From: Salticus scenicus
Taxonomy: Eukaryota > Arthropoda > Arachnida > Araneae > Salticidae
NCBI GenBank assembly: GCA_963930645.1
Contig: OZ005650.1
Coordinates: forward strand, 66,592,718-66,656,717
DNA: 64,000 nucleotides
Direction of reading: 5' to 3'
Within the stretch, counting starts at the first letter, position 1; each line of letters opens with the position of its first letter. Below the pieces are notes generated by a model, which was given only the letters and a program-made list of their open reading frames with translations, was not told the DNA's origin and did not search any database. Positions 1 to 12,140 of the stretch are shown piece after piece. A program made the translations under genes and the position numbers.

Positions 1-292
1 AATTCATATAAAATTATTTGGAATCTTGTACATTAATTCTTGAGCTACAGCACTTTCAAAAAAGATGATTTTTACTAGATTTTTTTTTTTTTTTTAAACA
101 GACATCTTATGTCTTTAAAACTCGCTGCCTAACGCCAGTTGGATTGTCCTTTACATATTAACATCGAAACCTTCCGCGCAGAGATTTTTCTTTCTTTTTT
201 TAAATTTCTTGGTTAGAGTACTCTCATATAGTGACCCTAATTTACATCGTCTTATATACCTATTACCCTTCTGGACAACCAATGATATTTAA
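1..292. other. AT-rich DNA, nothing recognised
   Basis: No open frame of note, no terminal repeats and no similarity to other parts of the window that I can see. It contains a T-run near 80-95. Confidence 0.5.
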
Positions 293-1310
293 TCTATATA
301 TATAAAATCGTTTGTCTTGAGTGAGTGATTCATTATCCCCTGGACAAAGAAGCATGAAATTTTGTGACAATGTTCCTTCTATTATATAGATATCCACTAA
401 GAAGGGATTTTACAAAATTCACCCCCCCCCCCCAAAGGGGGGATGGAGGGCAAAATGCGATTTCACAAAATCCTTCATATATCTCAAACAAAAAAAACCA
501 ATATCCGAAAAATTTTTGCTTTACAATATAGCTAAAACAAATATCTAAAAACTAATTTCTGGAATTTTAGAAATTCGTTACCCAAGGGGAGGAAGGAGGC
601 AAAACGTGATTTCACATAATCTTATATATCTCAAACAAAAAAACAAATATACGGGAAATTTTTGCTCTAAAATATAGCTAAAAAAAATAACTAATAACCA
701 ATTTCTGGAATTTTAGAAATTCAGCCGTTGGCAAAGAAAAAAAAAATATATTGTTAGATCGTTCAAAATTGGTACATAGAGGTTTCTGATATCTGCAAAT
801 CGATTGCGGATATTTTCGAATTTGTAAAATTTTTAAGAGAGCCGGGAAGGGGGAGGGGGGACGAAGGGGCAAAACAATAGACATAAAGTTAGACCGTTCA
901 CATTTGGCCCGTATAGGATTTTGGGACCTACAAATCGAATAGAGATATTTTCAAAAGGGAAAAATTATTAGGACAGACGGGACGGGGGGGGGACGAAGGG
1001 GCAAAAATATAGAAATAAGAGTTACAGTGTTGGAAATTAGTATTAATTAAGTTTTAAGGCCCGATAAATCGATTGCGGATATTTTCGAAAGTGTAGTATT
1101 ATAACGATTTGCGGGAAGGGGGCGGGCACAGAGGCAAAAATAAAGAAATTCAGATAGAACTTTGGAAATTGATATTATTAGGTTTAAAGGCCCGAGAAAA
1201 CGATTGCGGATATTTTTGAAAGTGTAACACAATTAGGAGGGACGGGAACGGTGGGAGAAGGAACACGCAACATACACTGCCGCAGGCAGCGGGGGCCCAA
1301 ACCGATTATT
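293..1310 (+). mobile_element. Helitron-like non-autonomous element, 5' part, with tandem repeats
   Basis: Begins after an A with TCTATATATATAAAATCG, close to the start of the element at 43444 (A|TCTATATTAATAAAATC). The next 100 bases (GAGTGAGTGATTCATTATC, AAGCATGAAATTTTG) look like leader sequence I associate with Helitron-like repeats of arthropods. The body holds two diverged copies of a ~150-bp unit (about 440-740) and four of a ~133-bp unit starting near 753, 889, 1021 and 1150, each with a CGATTGCGGATATTTTCG-like core and a G-rich tract. The same units recur at 51480-53330. No CTAG-type 3' end was found, so the right edge is approximate. Family name is inference; the repeats are directly visible. 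Confidence 0.5.
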
Positions 1311-2553
1311 CCGTCGAAGAGAAAAGAACTTTTTTTGTATTTTATATTTATGTTTTTCCCTTACGATAATATAGTAATTCATTAAGACAGTCGAGCAAAA
1401 ATGCGCTCGCGAAGCGCCTGCGCTCCCGATGGCAGTGGGGAACCGGTGCGACATTACGCACACATACAGCCCCCCCCACACACACACACATATACGTTTG
1501 CACTTGTAAATCCTGTTATTCAATTATTTAACTTAATTTTCCTGGATAAAAAATAGGACAAATCCGTTCAATTTATTTGATTTATTCTTAAAATAATTTA
1601 ATAGAAAAAATTTTGAATAACAAAATTTTGAAGGATCTATTGAAACAGTGAAAAATAAAATTATAATAATAACATAATAATAGCAAATTTAAAAACAAAA
1701 TGTTCAAATTCATTGCAGTTAAGTTGTTTTTAATTATTTAACAGAGCTGATTAATACATTAAGAGAGATCCAATTAGAGCCTAAAAAATCAATGGAGTGA
1801 AAGTTAAATTAAGTGAACTTTATTTTAATTAGATACAGTGTAATAATAGTTAAACTTACCTGCAACTACTTCAACTTTACCAACAAGTTATAGAAGTCAT
1901 TAACTTTTTTTTTTTTTTTTTTAACTAACTCAAGAAAAACATCTAAGCGCGAAAGTCTCGAAATTGCACATTTTTCTTTAGCCCTGAAAATTTTATGAAA
2001 AAAGAAAAACTCACTCTTGTTTTTTGATTACGAAGTAGGAAGATTTATGTTCAAGCCTGTTCGCTAAAGTAAAGATTAAACTTCCAAAAAAGGCCATCAA
2101 AACTCAATTATCGCCAAGTTTCCCTTTAAAAAAAAAACTAAGAGAGTTAGTTAATCACGGCATCTCTTTTCACCGGCACCAAAATATCTACCCAAAGTTT
2201 CCATAAAGAAATGTAATGGAGCTCGAGATAATGATGCCTGTCAACACACACCTTAAGGGGTTAATGAGTACTTAGGAAGTGGAATATTAAAGAAATTGGT
2301 CGACACTGCCAATCAAAATACGTACGAAATGATGAAACTATACTGACGTTTCCAAAGAGCCCATCAGCATTTCAAAGAGCACGTTGGTATTAAAAATGAT
2401 TTTTTTGTTATTAACGAGAATGTCTGAAAATATTAGACAGCTGGGGAGTTTGTAAATGGAAAATAAAGCAAGTATTATATATTTAATTTAGAATGTTTGA
2501 GAATAATATATAAATAAATTTTTACGGCACAGAACCATTGAACCACTGATATA
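1311..2553. other. AT-rich spacer with a short CpG-dense patch
   Basis: Mostly A/T-rich. A CpG-dense patch sits at about 1395-1455 (GCGCTCGCGAAGCGCCTGCG), followed by a short (CA)n at 1470-1490 and a T-run near 1905-1922. No gene recognised. Confidence 0.4.
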
Positions 2554-2678
2554 CAGGGTGATTATAATTAAAGTTATGATTTCAAAACACTATAATTTTA
2601 AAACTACCGTTGACAATAACTTGATATCTTACCAGAACAATTGTTAGGCAATGGAAATTTGTTTGGCAAAGGAAAAAA

Positions 2679-3327
2679 TCTGGAGTGATTCCACTCGACT
2701 TTCCGAACATTGAGTAAATGACAGTTTTGTAGATAAAGTAAAGAAAGATGAGTTGTTAAACAAACAAAAGAGAGAACATAATAGAGTGTTTAAGTATTTT
2801 TCTCCACACGATGTTTTATTGAACGCTACTGAACTTTGAGCCCATAGATCATAATGATAAAGAATATTTCGTTGTTTCCCTGTAAAAAACCTATAAATGC
2901 TAGATTTACCAAAATGCTTATAGTTAGTGCAACAGTGATTTATAATATTCATATAAATTTTCAGCTCAATTGAATAAGGCTTTTAGATGCTATCGCACTT
3001 TTAAAAATTTCTTCCCATAGGCCATAATGATAAAGAAATTTTCCTGGTGTCCCTGTAAAAAAACTATCAGAGCTAGATTCACCAAAAGGAATAGGGTTCG
3101 TACTATGGTGACTTACAATATACGTACCAACTTTCAGCTTATTCGAACAAAGCGTTTAGATGCTAGCGTGTTCATTCACAGACATACACACACACATACA
3201 TACATCATCGTAAAAATAGTGAACACGGACTCGGGGGACCTCGAAACGTATAGAAACATCAAAATCTCAAATTCGGATTTTTGACATGATTACAATACTT
3301 TCCTCACTATAGTGATCGGAAAGTAAA
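2679..3327 (+). mobile_element. Helentron-like hairpin-ended element, subfamily 4
   Basis: Starts TCTGGAGTGATTCCACTCG, with a small GAGTG/CACTC hairpin, then the subterminal motif ACTTTCCGA. Ends with a hairpin at about 3298-3324 (ACTTTCC, inner palindrome TCACTATAGTGA, GGAAAGT), so the 5' subterminal motif matches the closing strand of the 3' hairpin. A CA-rich microsatellite lies at 3180-3205. A matching 5' motif and 3' hairpin with a microsatellite core are hallmarks of non-autonomous Helentrons (HINE/DINE-1 type). No coding capacity. It was inserted into the split MITE at an A-rich site. Confidence 0.6.
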
Positions 3328-3408
3328 AAAGAAGTTCCAAAATGTACCGTTAACCATTCGTAAGATGTTTGTCTCATGAAGCTCCTCTTTTAGTTCCCCA
3401 TCATACTA

Positions 3409-4313
3409 CAGTGGAGCACCTTTTATACGTTTCTCATTTATACGTTTTTCTCATTTATACGTTTTTCGACTTCGGTCCCAAATCATTCCATTGAATTCTA
3501 ATGTTAAAATATTTCGTTTATACGACACGAGTAAATTCTTAATTTCACTTATACGTTTTTTTTTTTTTTTTTTTTTTTTTTTCTCTCTTTGTAGAAAAGA
3601 TGAATGCTCTTTATGTTTTACCTTTTTCGATTATTTTTTCTTTGAACTATGGTAACAAAGTGCGACCTGCATGGATAGCCTGGGAGAAAGGGGGTGTATT
3701 AGAGAAATTTTCAGAGATAAGCAGTTGGCGACTGGGTTGAATGGTAGAGATACAAGTAGCCAGTGACCACTTGAAGACTTCCCACCTCCCACTTTCTCTT
3801 TTAATTGATTCCAGGGATGGGGTATAAAAGGGAAAAAAAAAATTATAGGCATTTTGCAAACTTGAAGATTTATTATTCACTTCCGTTGGGCGACTTCGAA
3901 GATTTTCTTATTTCATATCGTGTTTATTTGACATTACGGTTGGAGAAACAAGTTTTTTTTTTCTTTTCTTTTCTTCCTTTTAATCGTTTGCAAAAATGTC
4001 ATCTTCGTTTAGAGAACGAAACGCTTTGTCTTTAAATGTTAAATTCGAAATCTTGAAAAAAATTTCTGAATTTCTTTATTTTTAATTATCATTTAATTTT
4101 TATTCTACCTTTTAAAAATATTTTTAATTTAATTAAAAATATATCTTATTCGAATAAATGTAAAGGAAATCATGAAAATTGGTTAGACTTTTATTATTAA
4201 TATGACACTGCATTGTGTATTAATGTTAAAACGAATTTTCAGTTGTACGTTTTTTTCAGTTATACGTTTTTTAGGGACGGTCCCTTGAAAAACGTATAAA
4301 CGGTGCTCCACTG
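3409..4313. mobile_element. Tigger/pogo-like MITE
   Basis: 905 bp with terminal inverted repeat CAGTGGAGCACC at both ends and TA duplications at 3407-3408 and 4314-4315. Repeated TTTATACGTTTTT motifs near both ends look like subterminal transposase-binding repeats. CAGT termini plus TA targets fit pogo/Tigger DNA transposons. No transposase frame; a T-run of about 30 bases lies near 3558-3582. Related to the MITE at 28685-34503. Confidence 0.75.
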
Positions 4314-6133
4314 TATATAGGTATGGGGAACTTAGGTAATCGTGAAAAATTTCGACCTCGGTTTTTTGACTTTGTTATACGTTTTCAGGTGTGAGGAATA
4401 CGAAAATGACAAAATTTGTATGGTGTCTGTCTGTAGGGTGTCTGTTAGTGTGTCAGTCCGTTAGTTTGTTAGTCAGTTTACACGATATCTCACGAACAAA
4501 GGATCGCAGAGAGGCCAGATCAGTTTTAAAATATTACATTCGATAGAAGCAAGAACCCTATTCATTTGCAACATTCGAATTATAAGACTTCATAAGTTAT
4601 TAGAAATTTACGATTTTCTTAACATGGGAGACTAGGACAAAATTTCACTTAAACGTGCATTAAATGGAAACTTTTTATTGTTAGAATGTCAGATCAGTTT
4701 TAAAATATCAGTTTGGATGCCAGAATGAACATCATTAACTATAAATATGCTACTTTGAAAATTTCGCCAGTTATTGGAAATTTACGAACTTCTTAACATA
4801 GCAGTATAGGGCAAAATTTCACATAAACCTTAATTTTGAGAGATATTTTCATCGTAAAGATGTCAGACTACACTGTAAAAAAAAAAAAAAAAAAAAAATG
4901 TAAAATCACGGTATTTGACCGTATAACTTTAGAGGAAATGACCGTTTTGGTACCTAAACGGTCATAATCTGTAAATTAATGTTTTGAAAGCACAATTTAG
5001 GAACTGACCATATAATTTTACGGGACATGAGCATTTTGCTAGCTAAACGGTCGTAGTCCGTAAATTGATGTTATGAAAGTATAATTGTGGAACACTGGAT
5101 TTTTTCTTTACGGGCAAAAGCCGTTAATCTACCAAAATAGCTCAAATATGCCATAAAACTGTATATTTATGGTCAAATCTTTTCAAATGTAAAGTGTTAG
5201 CTTTTCTGTGACGTCATAAAAAAACACTCCATATTTGTAATGAAAAATATAATTGTATTTTTATTGATTGAGAGATTTTATTTACACATTCGTACTAATA
5301 GCGATTGACATAGAAGAGCTATTGTTTTCCTATTTTAATTCAAAGAATTTTTGTTGCCAATATATACATATTTTCTACAGAGTATTGTCATAGAAAAGGA
5401 ATAGCAAAGGAAAGTTCTTATTTTCATAACAAACATGCCCGATTGCTCCCGACTGTTTGATTTCCATCACTACTTTCAGGTCCCGAGTCCCAAATTTTTG
5501 TGCCCGTGGCACTTTCTACATTTCATTCCCTCCTTGAAAATCCAATCCTCCCCCCTCCTCCAGAAAGAAAAAAGGTTGTTATTACACTATGATCCATAGC
5601 AGGCGTTAAAACGAGACTGTTTGAGAAAATTATTTTGGCAAAAAAATCAATATGTTTCTGACTTTAATAAAATTACTTCACTCAGTCAAACGATATTTTA
5701 TTTTAAAATTTTCTTCATATATATAAATAAAACACAGTTAGAAAACACGAAAAAGAAAAAAAAACCTGGAGTATTTAGATATTTTTAATTATAAGTAAAA
5801 TTTTGTGATCCCCCCCCCCCCCCACCCTCTCCCAGAAATTGAGCCAGGCCCAGTCTACTTCGAGTAATACATTAAAATAAATATAAAAAATTTTTAAACC
5901 AAACAAAACTTGTAAAGTTCATCTTAATGTTTATAAATACTGCGTTATACACGTGTAAGTATACGCTCTCTAGTACCCGTTGCTGTAGCCGAAAATATAG
6001 TTTTAAAAGTTAAAATACTCAACGATGTGTTTATGTAACTTATAGTATATGTTTCGTCTGCTTGTTTTAGTTTGTTATCTGATAAGGAAAAAAATCCTTT
6101 TCAGAATTTTTGAACTTTTCCTCGCTTAATTAT

Positions 6134-6367
6134 GCCCACCAGCGGCCGAGCGGTTCTGCGCTGAAAGCTGGTAGATGGGAGGTGCCGGGTTCGATCCCAG
6201 CTCGCATTCATCAACCTAGTCGTTCGGAGTTTTCCATGGTTTTCTCTGAAACTCGCGTAAATACGAGCTAGGACCCCTTAGAAAGACCCCCATTGACGGC
6301 ATTCTCCCTGTATGCCTAGGACACATACGGAGTCAATCGGCCTTAAATCCTACAACCAACCAACTAA
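6134..6367 (+). mobile_element. tRNA-derived SINE (family 1)
   Basis: The 5' region resembles a class II (Leu/Ser-type) tRNA: A-box-like GCGGCCGAGCGGT and B-box GGTTCGATCCC. A ~150-bp body and a CAAC-repeat tail follow. A perfect 14-bp target duplication, CCTCGCTTAATTAT, flanks it (6120-6133 and 6368-6381). The pol III boxes are internal, so the copy could be transcribed. An inverted second copy lies at 9499-9728. Confidence 0.85.
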
Positions 6368-6683
6368 CCTCGCTTAATTATAAATACTTAATAACATTTC
6401 ATTCATTTTAATTATATATTTTAAAAAGTGTTTTTCTGCTTAAAAAAAAAAAAAAAAAAAAATCTGTAAAAAAATATATGATATAAATATTTATAAGGAT
6501 ATATACGCTGTAGTGGTTAGACTTTAATGCTTTTTAATTAGAAATTAAGCCTTGATGCTGGCAGTATTTGAAGAAGTATTGTTTCTATATATAATGATCA
6601 ATAAATAGCGTCGTTTAACTGTGATTTTCTTTTTTAATTAGAGTTATATTTTGTTAAGATTCCTGTACATTTAATAATATTAA

Positions 6684-7098
6684 CCCGATCAGGTTATAGT
6701 GGGTCATTGGATACCCGAGCTATTTTTCTTATGTTTCATCCGTCAGAATCCACGTATAAAAGAAATACCTATCTACCGTGTCCATGACTTTTTTCGTAAA
6801 AATACCATTCTTAAACTTTATTATGCAATTTGAATTTTTCAAATATCTCAATTTGTTCAAAAGTTATAAATTTTAAGTAGATGCCTGAACTTTATAGAAA
6901 TGAGTGTATTTCCGATGAAATATGAAATATTTGTTACAATTTATTTTGCAATATTCATTATCTGCCCTTAAATTAGAAGTATTCAAGAATTTTATCACAT
7001 AATCTTTCATTACAATTTACGTGTTCTAACATTGCCTGGGTCTTCAGCAACCTATGATAAACTGACAAGGTGCCGAAAAATACGATAACCTGATCGGG
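6684..7098. mobile_element. piggyBac-like MITE
   Basis: Terminal inverted repeat CCCGATCAGGTTAT at both ends, each flanked by TTAA (6680-6683 and 7099-7102). TTAA targets with CCC/GGG termini are typical of piggyBac-type elements. 415 bp, no ORF. It lies inside the 6.2-kb element. Confidence 0.7.
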
Positions 7099-7320
7099 TT
7101 AATTTCTGTTCTCAACTTATTCTTCTGTAAATGCCTTAATTACAGTAACTCCTCCTCGTTTCAATTTTTCATAAGCTTCCTACTGAAAGAAACAAACTGA
7201 AGAGCAAAAAGTTCATATTAGTGGTTTAGGATTGTGCAAAATTTAATCTCGAGAATTTTTAATAAATTTGTTTGAATTTAAACGAAGTTTCAAAGTGTGG
7301 TGTTTAATAAATTAATAGTT

Positions 7321-8459
7321 ATGATTTTTTTTTTTTTTTTTTTTTTTTTAATTGAGACACAACTGAAATTGTGTTTGTAATTTTTATTTAGTATTTGCAA
7401 TATTTATTAGAATGTAAGTAGTAGAGTAGCATCGTTTATTAATAAATAGTATGTCTTATATAATGTTTATATATTTTTTAATAGGGCATGCTTGTGTATT
7501 AAACAAGAAAAAAGGTCGAAATCACCCAAAAGAACCAGAAGATCGAATATAAATGAAAAAGTACAAAAACTTAATGTCAAATGAAGCTAATATAAATCAA
7601 TGTGGAGTTTATAATTTAATCTCTAATTATGCATGTGTAGTAAATAATTGAAAATAGTATGCTTAATAAATAAATATGTTGTAAATATTTTCTTTTCTTA
7701 TATTGAATGAGTTCTTGATAAAATATTTAAAAGTATTTTTTCTTCTTCTTAATGTATATATTAGTTATGTATATATTGTTTAGAAACTTTTTTAATTTTA
7801 AGATTCTTTCCCTATGCTTTTGTATTCCCCAAAACAAAAGTTTTTCTAGGGATAATTTCACTCACAAAAGTTTTAGGTGTGTAGAAAGAAAATTTTAAAA
7901 ATTTCACGTTGAATTAAAAATGGGGGAGGGGGAATCTTTTTGCAAAGAGTCTTATATCCCATTAGAAATATTAAAATTTTATTTTTTAAATATATTTTGT
8001 TTCTGTTTTATTCTGAATATTTTCATGTTCAGTTTTACAGTCTTTCATATTTTCTCATACTTAAATAATATAATGGCATTGATTTCATATCTGAATTTCC
8101 AGATTTCGCAAGCTTTTTTATAAATCCTAATTCAAGATTCAGTCAAACAAAATTTTGAAAGTAAAAATATTACATATTCTTTAACAAATAAGAAATTTCA
8201 AAACTCCATTTATGAATTTTCTGTATTTGATATAAATTATCTCTGAAGTAAAAAAAGTTACACAAATAAAAGAATAACTTTATAAAGTACTATAGTATAA
8301 GTTAGAAAAAATATCTTGAATACAGTAATATCTCATGTTAACTATAGAAATTGGTGACTATCTTTGTAGACTACAAACTACCAAACAATTGTTTAGTAGT
8401 TAATGTATAGTTCAAATGTATAAAATATTTAAACGTTTTATACATTTCAAATATGAAGA

Positions 8460-8491
<32 letters not shown>

Positions 8492-8907
8492 ATGCTATAT
8501 TAAGCATAAATAAGTTTTATTTTCGTGATAAATTCAGTCTTAATTTGATGAAAAAATGTCATACATCTAAACATAACTCTAGGTTCTGAATAAAAATGTT
8601 ATGAACTATAGCTGCCACATAATTGCCACCTTTTATATAGTTCTTCTTGCCACTAAAATTTTGATTTATTTAATAAATGAGAAATTTCTGTTAAATTTTA
8701 GTTGTAAATGAAAGTTTAAAAATGCCAGAAAAAGATATTTCTAAATATCAATTCTCTAAAAATTTGATTAGTGATCATATTATTGGTGATTACTCATATT
8801 GCTACATTTGAGAGGCTACGTTCATGAAGAGACAAGCTAATGTTAATCCATAGCAGCAGGTTCTTGGAACATTTTTTAATTGCATATTTTTTTTCAATTT
8901 CATGTGC

Positions 8908-8942
<35 letters not shown>

Positions 8943-9202
8943 TCAGAACAGAAAAACTGCAACCAAAATTGAAAAACAGTGCAATCAAACAATTTATCAA
9001 GCATACGAACTCATGGGATTAACAGCTTGTGAGTTTCTTTTATGATATGAGCATAGCCACTTAGATCCCCCTCATCAGTTAGCTCTATGATTCCTTTCAT
9101 AAATTCTAATCCTATGGTTGTGGAATGCTATCGCAATCTCAAAAACTATCTCCTCAATGAATGTATATTGTTAACTATATTTTCTGTGACATCTTAAAGG
9201 GT

Positions 9203-9248
<46 letters not shown>

Positions 9249-9250
9249 CT
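7321..9250. other. AT-rich interior of the 6.2-kb element
   Basis: Contains T-runs near 7326-7349, 8460-8485 and 8911-8938 and an AT dinucleotide array at about 9205-9246. No gene or recognisable element. Confidence 0.5.
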
Positions 9251-9498
9251 AAAACATACACTTAATTTTGTATTTGATGTATTAAAATTACCGATGTTAA
9301 CGATCTGAGAGTAAAAGATTTTAACAATTCAAATAAAAATGTACATTTTGGAAATATTTTGCAATGATGAGACTATAAGAGACAGGTTTTAAGAAGAGTA
9401 TGCAGATTACCAGTTAAAAATATTCATTTTTTGAATAGTATAGACATAGTTTGAAAATACAAAAACATTTACGTTCAGGCTTACCATTATAGTAAAGG

Positions 9499-9728
9499 TT
9501 GGTTGGTTGTAGGATTTAAGGCCGATTGACTCCTGATGTGTCCTAGGCCTAGAGGGGGAATGCCCTCCGTGGGGGTCTTTCTAAGGGGTCCTAGCCCGTA
9601 TTTACGCAAGTTTCGGAGGAAGCCACGGAAAACTCCGAACGGCTAGGTCGATGAGCGCGACCTGGGATCGAACCCGGCACCTCCCATCTACCAGCTTTGA
9701 GCGCAGAACCGCTCGGCCGCTGGTGGGC
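9499..9728 (-). mobile_element. tRNA-derived SINE (family 1), inverted copy
   Basis: Reverse complement of the SINE at 6134-6367: the tRNA-like head is at the right (inverse of GCGGCCGAGCGGT and GGTTCGATCCC) and the CAAC-type tail at the left. Near-identical 11-bp flanks TATAGTAAAGG (9488-9498) and TACAGTAAAGG (9729-9739) are its target duplication. With the copy at 6134 it forms an inverted pair about 3.1 kb apart. Confidence 0.8.
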
Positions 9729-9821
9729 TACAGTAAAGGAAATCGGAAAGCTGATAAGAGGCTTTAATAATATTGACCTCTATTGGAAATCTATCTTTAA
9801 TACTTTAATATTCATACAAAT

Positions 9822-9824
<3 letters not shown>

Positions 9825-9856
<32 letters not shown>

Positions 9857-10380
9857 AGGGGGGGGGGGGGGGGGGAGAGAAAATTTTGCATATAATCATA
9901 TACTTGTAAAACAGAGAATTGTATATTTTTTTCTAGGTGACCATTTTTTTTAAAGGAGACGTGGTACTTTTTACAGCAGTACTGCTGTAGGTCTCATATA
10001 AAATCTTATATTTCCATTTAATATTTATAAATGGAAATACATTAGGATTGTTCAATGAAATATATCCAGGTAAAAGTTCTAATTGTTTTTTATCCTTTTT
10101 TTTTTTTTTTTTCATAAGATTCGAAATATTTAAACTGCGTTTTCACAGTTTGCATTTTTTTTTTTTTTTTCATGAATTCATGATCTTGAAATGCTAAAAT
10201 TTCTATAGATACTTAAAAAAAAAAAAAAAAAAGAATTATTTTTTTTTAATATATATTTAATAGAACCTATTTAAAAGAATTAAGAATGGGTTTTGCAATA
10301 TCTTTAAAATTAAAAATATTAAAAATTAAAATATAACAAAAATCATTTTTTTTTTTTTTTTCTTTCCCTGAAATTTTTAC
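9825..10380. repeat. Homopolymer-rich tract (T-runs and a G18 run)
   Basis: A T-run of about 28 (9825-9852) is followed within a few bases by 18 consecutive Gs (9858-9875); more T and A runs follow at 10098-10112, 10156-10170, 10216-10232 and 10347-10361. No gene. Confidence 0.7.
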
Positions 10381-12140
10381 ATAGACATTCACTTTCTATT
10401 TTTTATCACGAAGACTAATCAATAAATTTCAAAACCCATTCTTAACTCTTTTAAGTACGTTCTGTTAAACGTTAAAAGAATTAAATCTCTTCTTAAATAT
10501 ATGAAACAGTTTTAGCATTTTGAAAATGATAAATTTGTGAGAAAACAAAAACTGACAAAACGCAATTTAAAAAATTCATAGCTGTAAAAAATATATCAAA
10601 AACCATAAGAATTGTTACCCATTTCATTGAATAAACAGACGTAATATAGTTCCCCTAAAAAATAATAAGCTTTTATATCAAATATAGTTTAGTGCTGCCG
10701 TAAAAGATACAAAATTCCCTTAATTTGACAAACATTAGTACTTCTTTTTTTTACATACTGAACAGCCTTCTAATTTTACGGGCAATAATATTTTAACACA
10801 CAAGGTTCTATTTTAATTTTACGGCAACACTATTATTTTAACATACCAAGATGCCTTCGAATTTTACGGGCAGTGCTACTATTATAATATACCAAGCTCC
10901 CTTTTAATTTTACGGGCAATACTACTTTTTTTACAGGTTGGCTGTATGCTTCATCGCAACGTAAAATTACTGGCGATACGTCATTCATCGTCTAAATGTT
11001 TCTTTACGGGCTTTGTCTGGAATCTCTGCTGCCGGGCTTTGCCCGTAATTTTACTGCAGCATTTTTTACAGTGTACTTTTGAAATATTATTTAGAACACT
11101 GGCATGAATATTAAAGACTATGAATTTTCCAATATAAAAATTTCGTCAGTTATTGGAAACTTACGAATTTCTTAACATGGCAGAATAGAGCAAAATTTCA
11201 CATAAACGTCAATCTGGAGGGATATTTCCATCGTAAAGATGTCAAACCACTTTTTAAATATTATCTTGGATACTCGCATGAATATCATAGACTATGATTT
11301 TTCCAATTTAAAAAATTCGTAAGTTATTTGGAATTTACGATTTACTTAACATGTCAGAATAAGGCAAAATTGAGCATAAACTTCCATTTTGAGGATCCTA
11401 AATACATTAGACAACTTCAAAATTACATTTATGATGTTTGTTTGAACATAATTGAATAAAAATATTCTAATAGGAAAATTTCGTAAATTATTCGTAATTT
11501 ACGATTTTATCAACATAGCGAAATTGTAAATTTTCCCTATAAATATGAATTTTGAGGATTATTGCATTAGAAATAGTAGCATGAAAACTAAACAACATAA
11601 TTGACCCTGATAAAATAAATTAATAGATTAGAATAAGATAAATATATCGAAGTGAGCGGTGGATAGCCTATTAGGCGGGGCTTTCATTCTGTCAGTATCA
11701 AGCTTTGGTCAAATTCATTTCTTTTAACATGATTATAATATGTCTTGCACTAGAAATTTATGAGAACATAAATATGATGGGGAACTGAGCAGAGTCCACC
11801 TATGCCAACTAGTTTCTCTTGTGACTATCACTGTTTCCGCTGTAAACACGTATTCTTGTCTTTTTCTTAAAAATGTTGTCGTAAACCCCTGAAGTCTATT
11901 GTTTCCTGCTATTCTATTCCATTGCTAACAACATTCATGTGTATAATGAATCTATTTAGGCATTTATTTTAAGATTACTTTGACAGCGCCATCTATAGGC
12001 ACATTTTATAAATACTTTTTCCCTTTGTTAAACAAAATTTCATTGCCTTACGATTGTTCTGATGAAATATCAAGTCATTTTGACCGTTAGTTTTAAAATT
12101 ATAGCATTTTAAAATCGTAACTTTAATTATAATCACCCTG

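Larger units (their letters stand above)
4871..11073. mobile_element. 6.2-kb TA-flanked DNA element with CACTGTAAAAAA termini, no transposase
   Basis: Left end CACTGTAAAAAA... then TGTAAAATCACGG; the right end is the inverse of CACTGTAAAAAATG..GTAAAATTACGG. TA flanks both sides (4869-4870, 11074-11075), and the flanking tandem-repeat unit reads through when the element is removed. Right subterminal region has four 43-46-bp repeats with AATTTTACGGGCA cores (starts 10772, 10815, 10860, 10906); the left has ACCGT/ACGGTC-type repeats. The interior is AT-rich without a convincing ORF, so it is non-autonomous or decayed. Superfamily uncertain: CACTG ends recall CMC/Chapaev, the TA target recalls Tc1/mariner. 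Confidence 0.65.
3390..11815 (-). mobile_element. Helentron-like hairpin-ended element, subfamily 5, interrupted twice
   Basis: Minus-strand copy. The 3' hairpin is AGTTCCCCAT...ATGGGGAACT (about 3392-4335), its loop split by the Tigger-like MITE at 3409-4313. The matching 5' motif (minus strand AGTTCCCCATCAT) is at 11783-11797. The body carries a GTCT/GTGT-rich stretch (about 4423-4470) and ~163-175-bp tandem repeats seen at 4595, 4770, 11149, 11323 and 11486; the 6.2-kb element at 4871-11073 interrupts that array. The outer 5' edge is approximate. Confidence 0.5.
2554..12140. mobile_element. TA-flanked foldback MITE split by ~9 kb of nested insertions
   Basis: Left end CAGGGTGATTATAATTAAAG (2554, preceded by TA) and the inverse at the right (ends 12140, followed by TA). 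The inverted arms run on through the block GATTTCAAAAC..CTATAATTTTAAAAC. An uninterrupted 432-bp copy at 56916-57347 shows the empty state. The left half here stops near 2678 in an A-rich stretch, and the right half resumes near 11829 at TTTCCGCTGTAAACACG, directly adjacent in the intact copy. Everything in between is later insertion. TA duplication and long inverted repeats suggest a Tc1/mariner-dependent MITE (inference). Confidence 0.8.

Noticed and set aside
6134..6205. Functional tRNA-Leu/Ser gene
   Set aside because: Has A and B boxes but continues into a SINE body with a CAAC tail and 14-bp target duplication, and a second copy exists.
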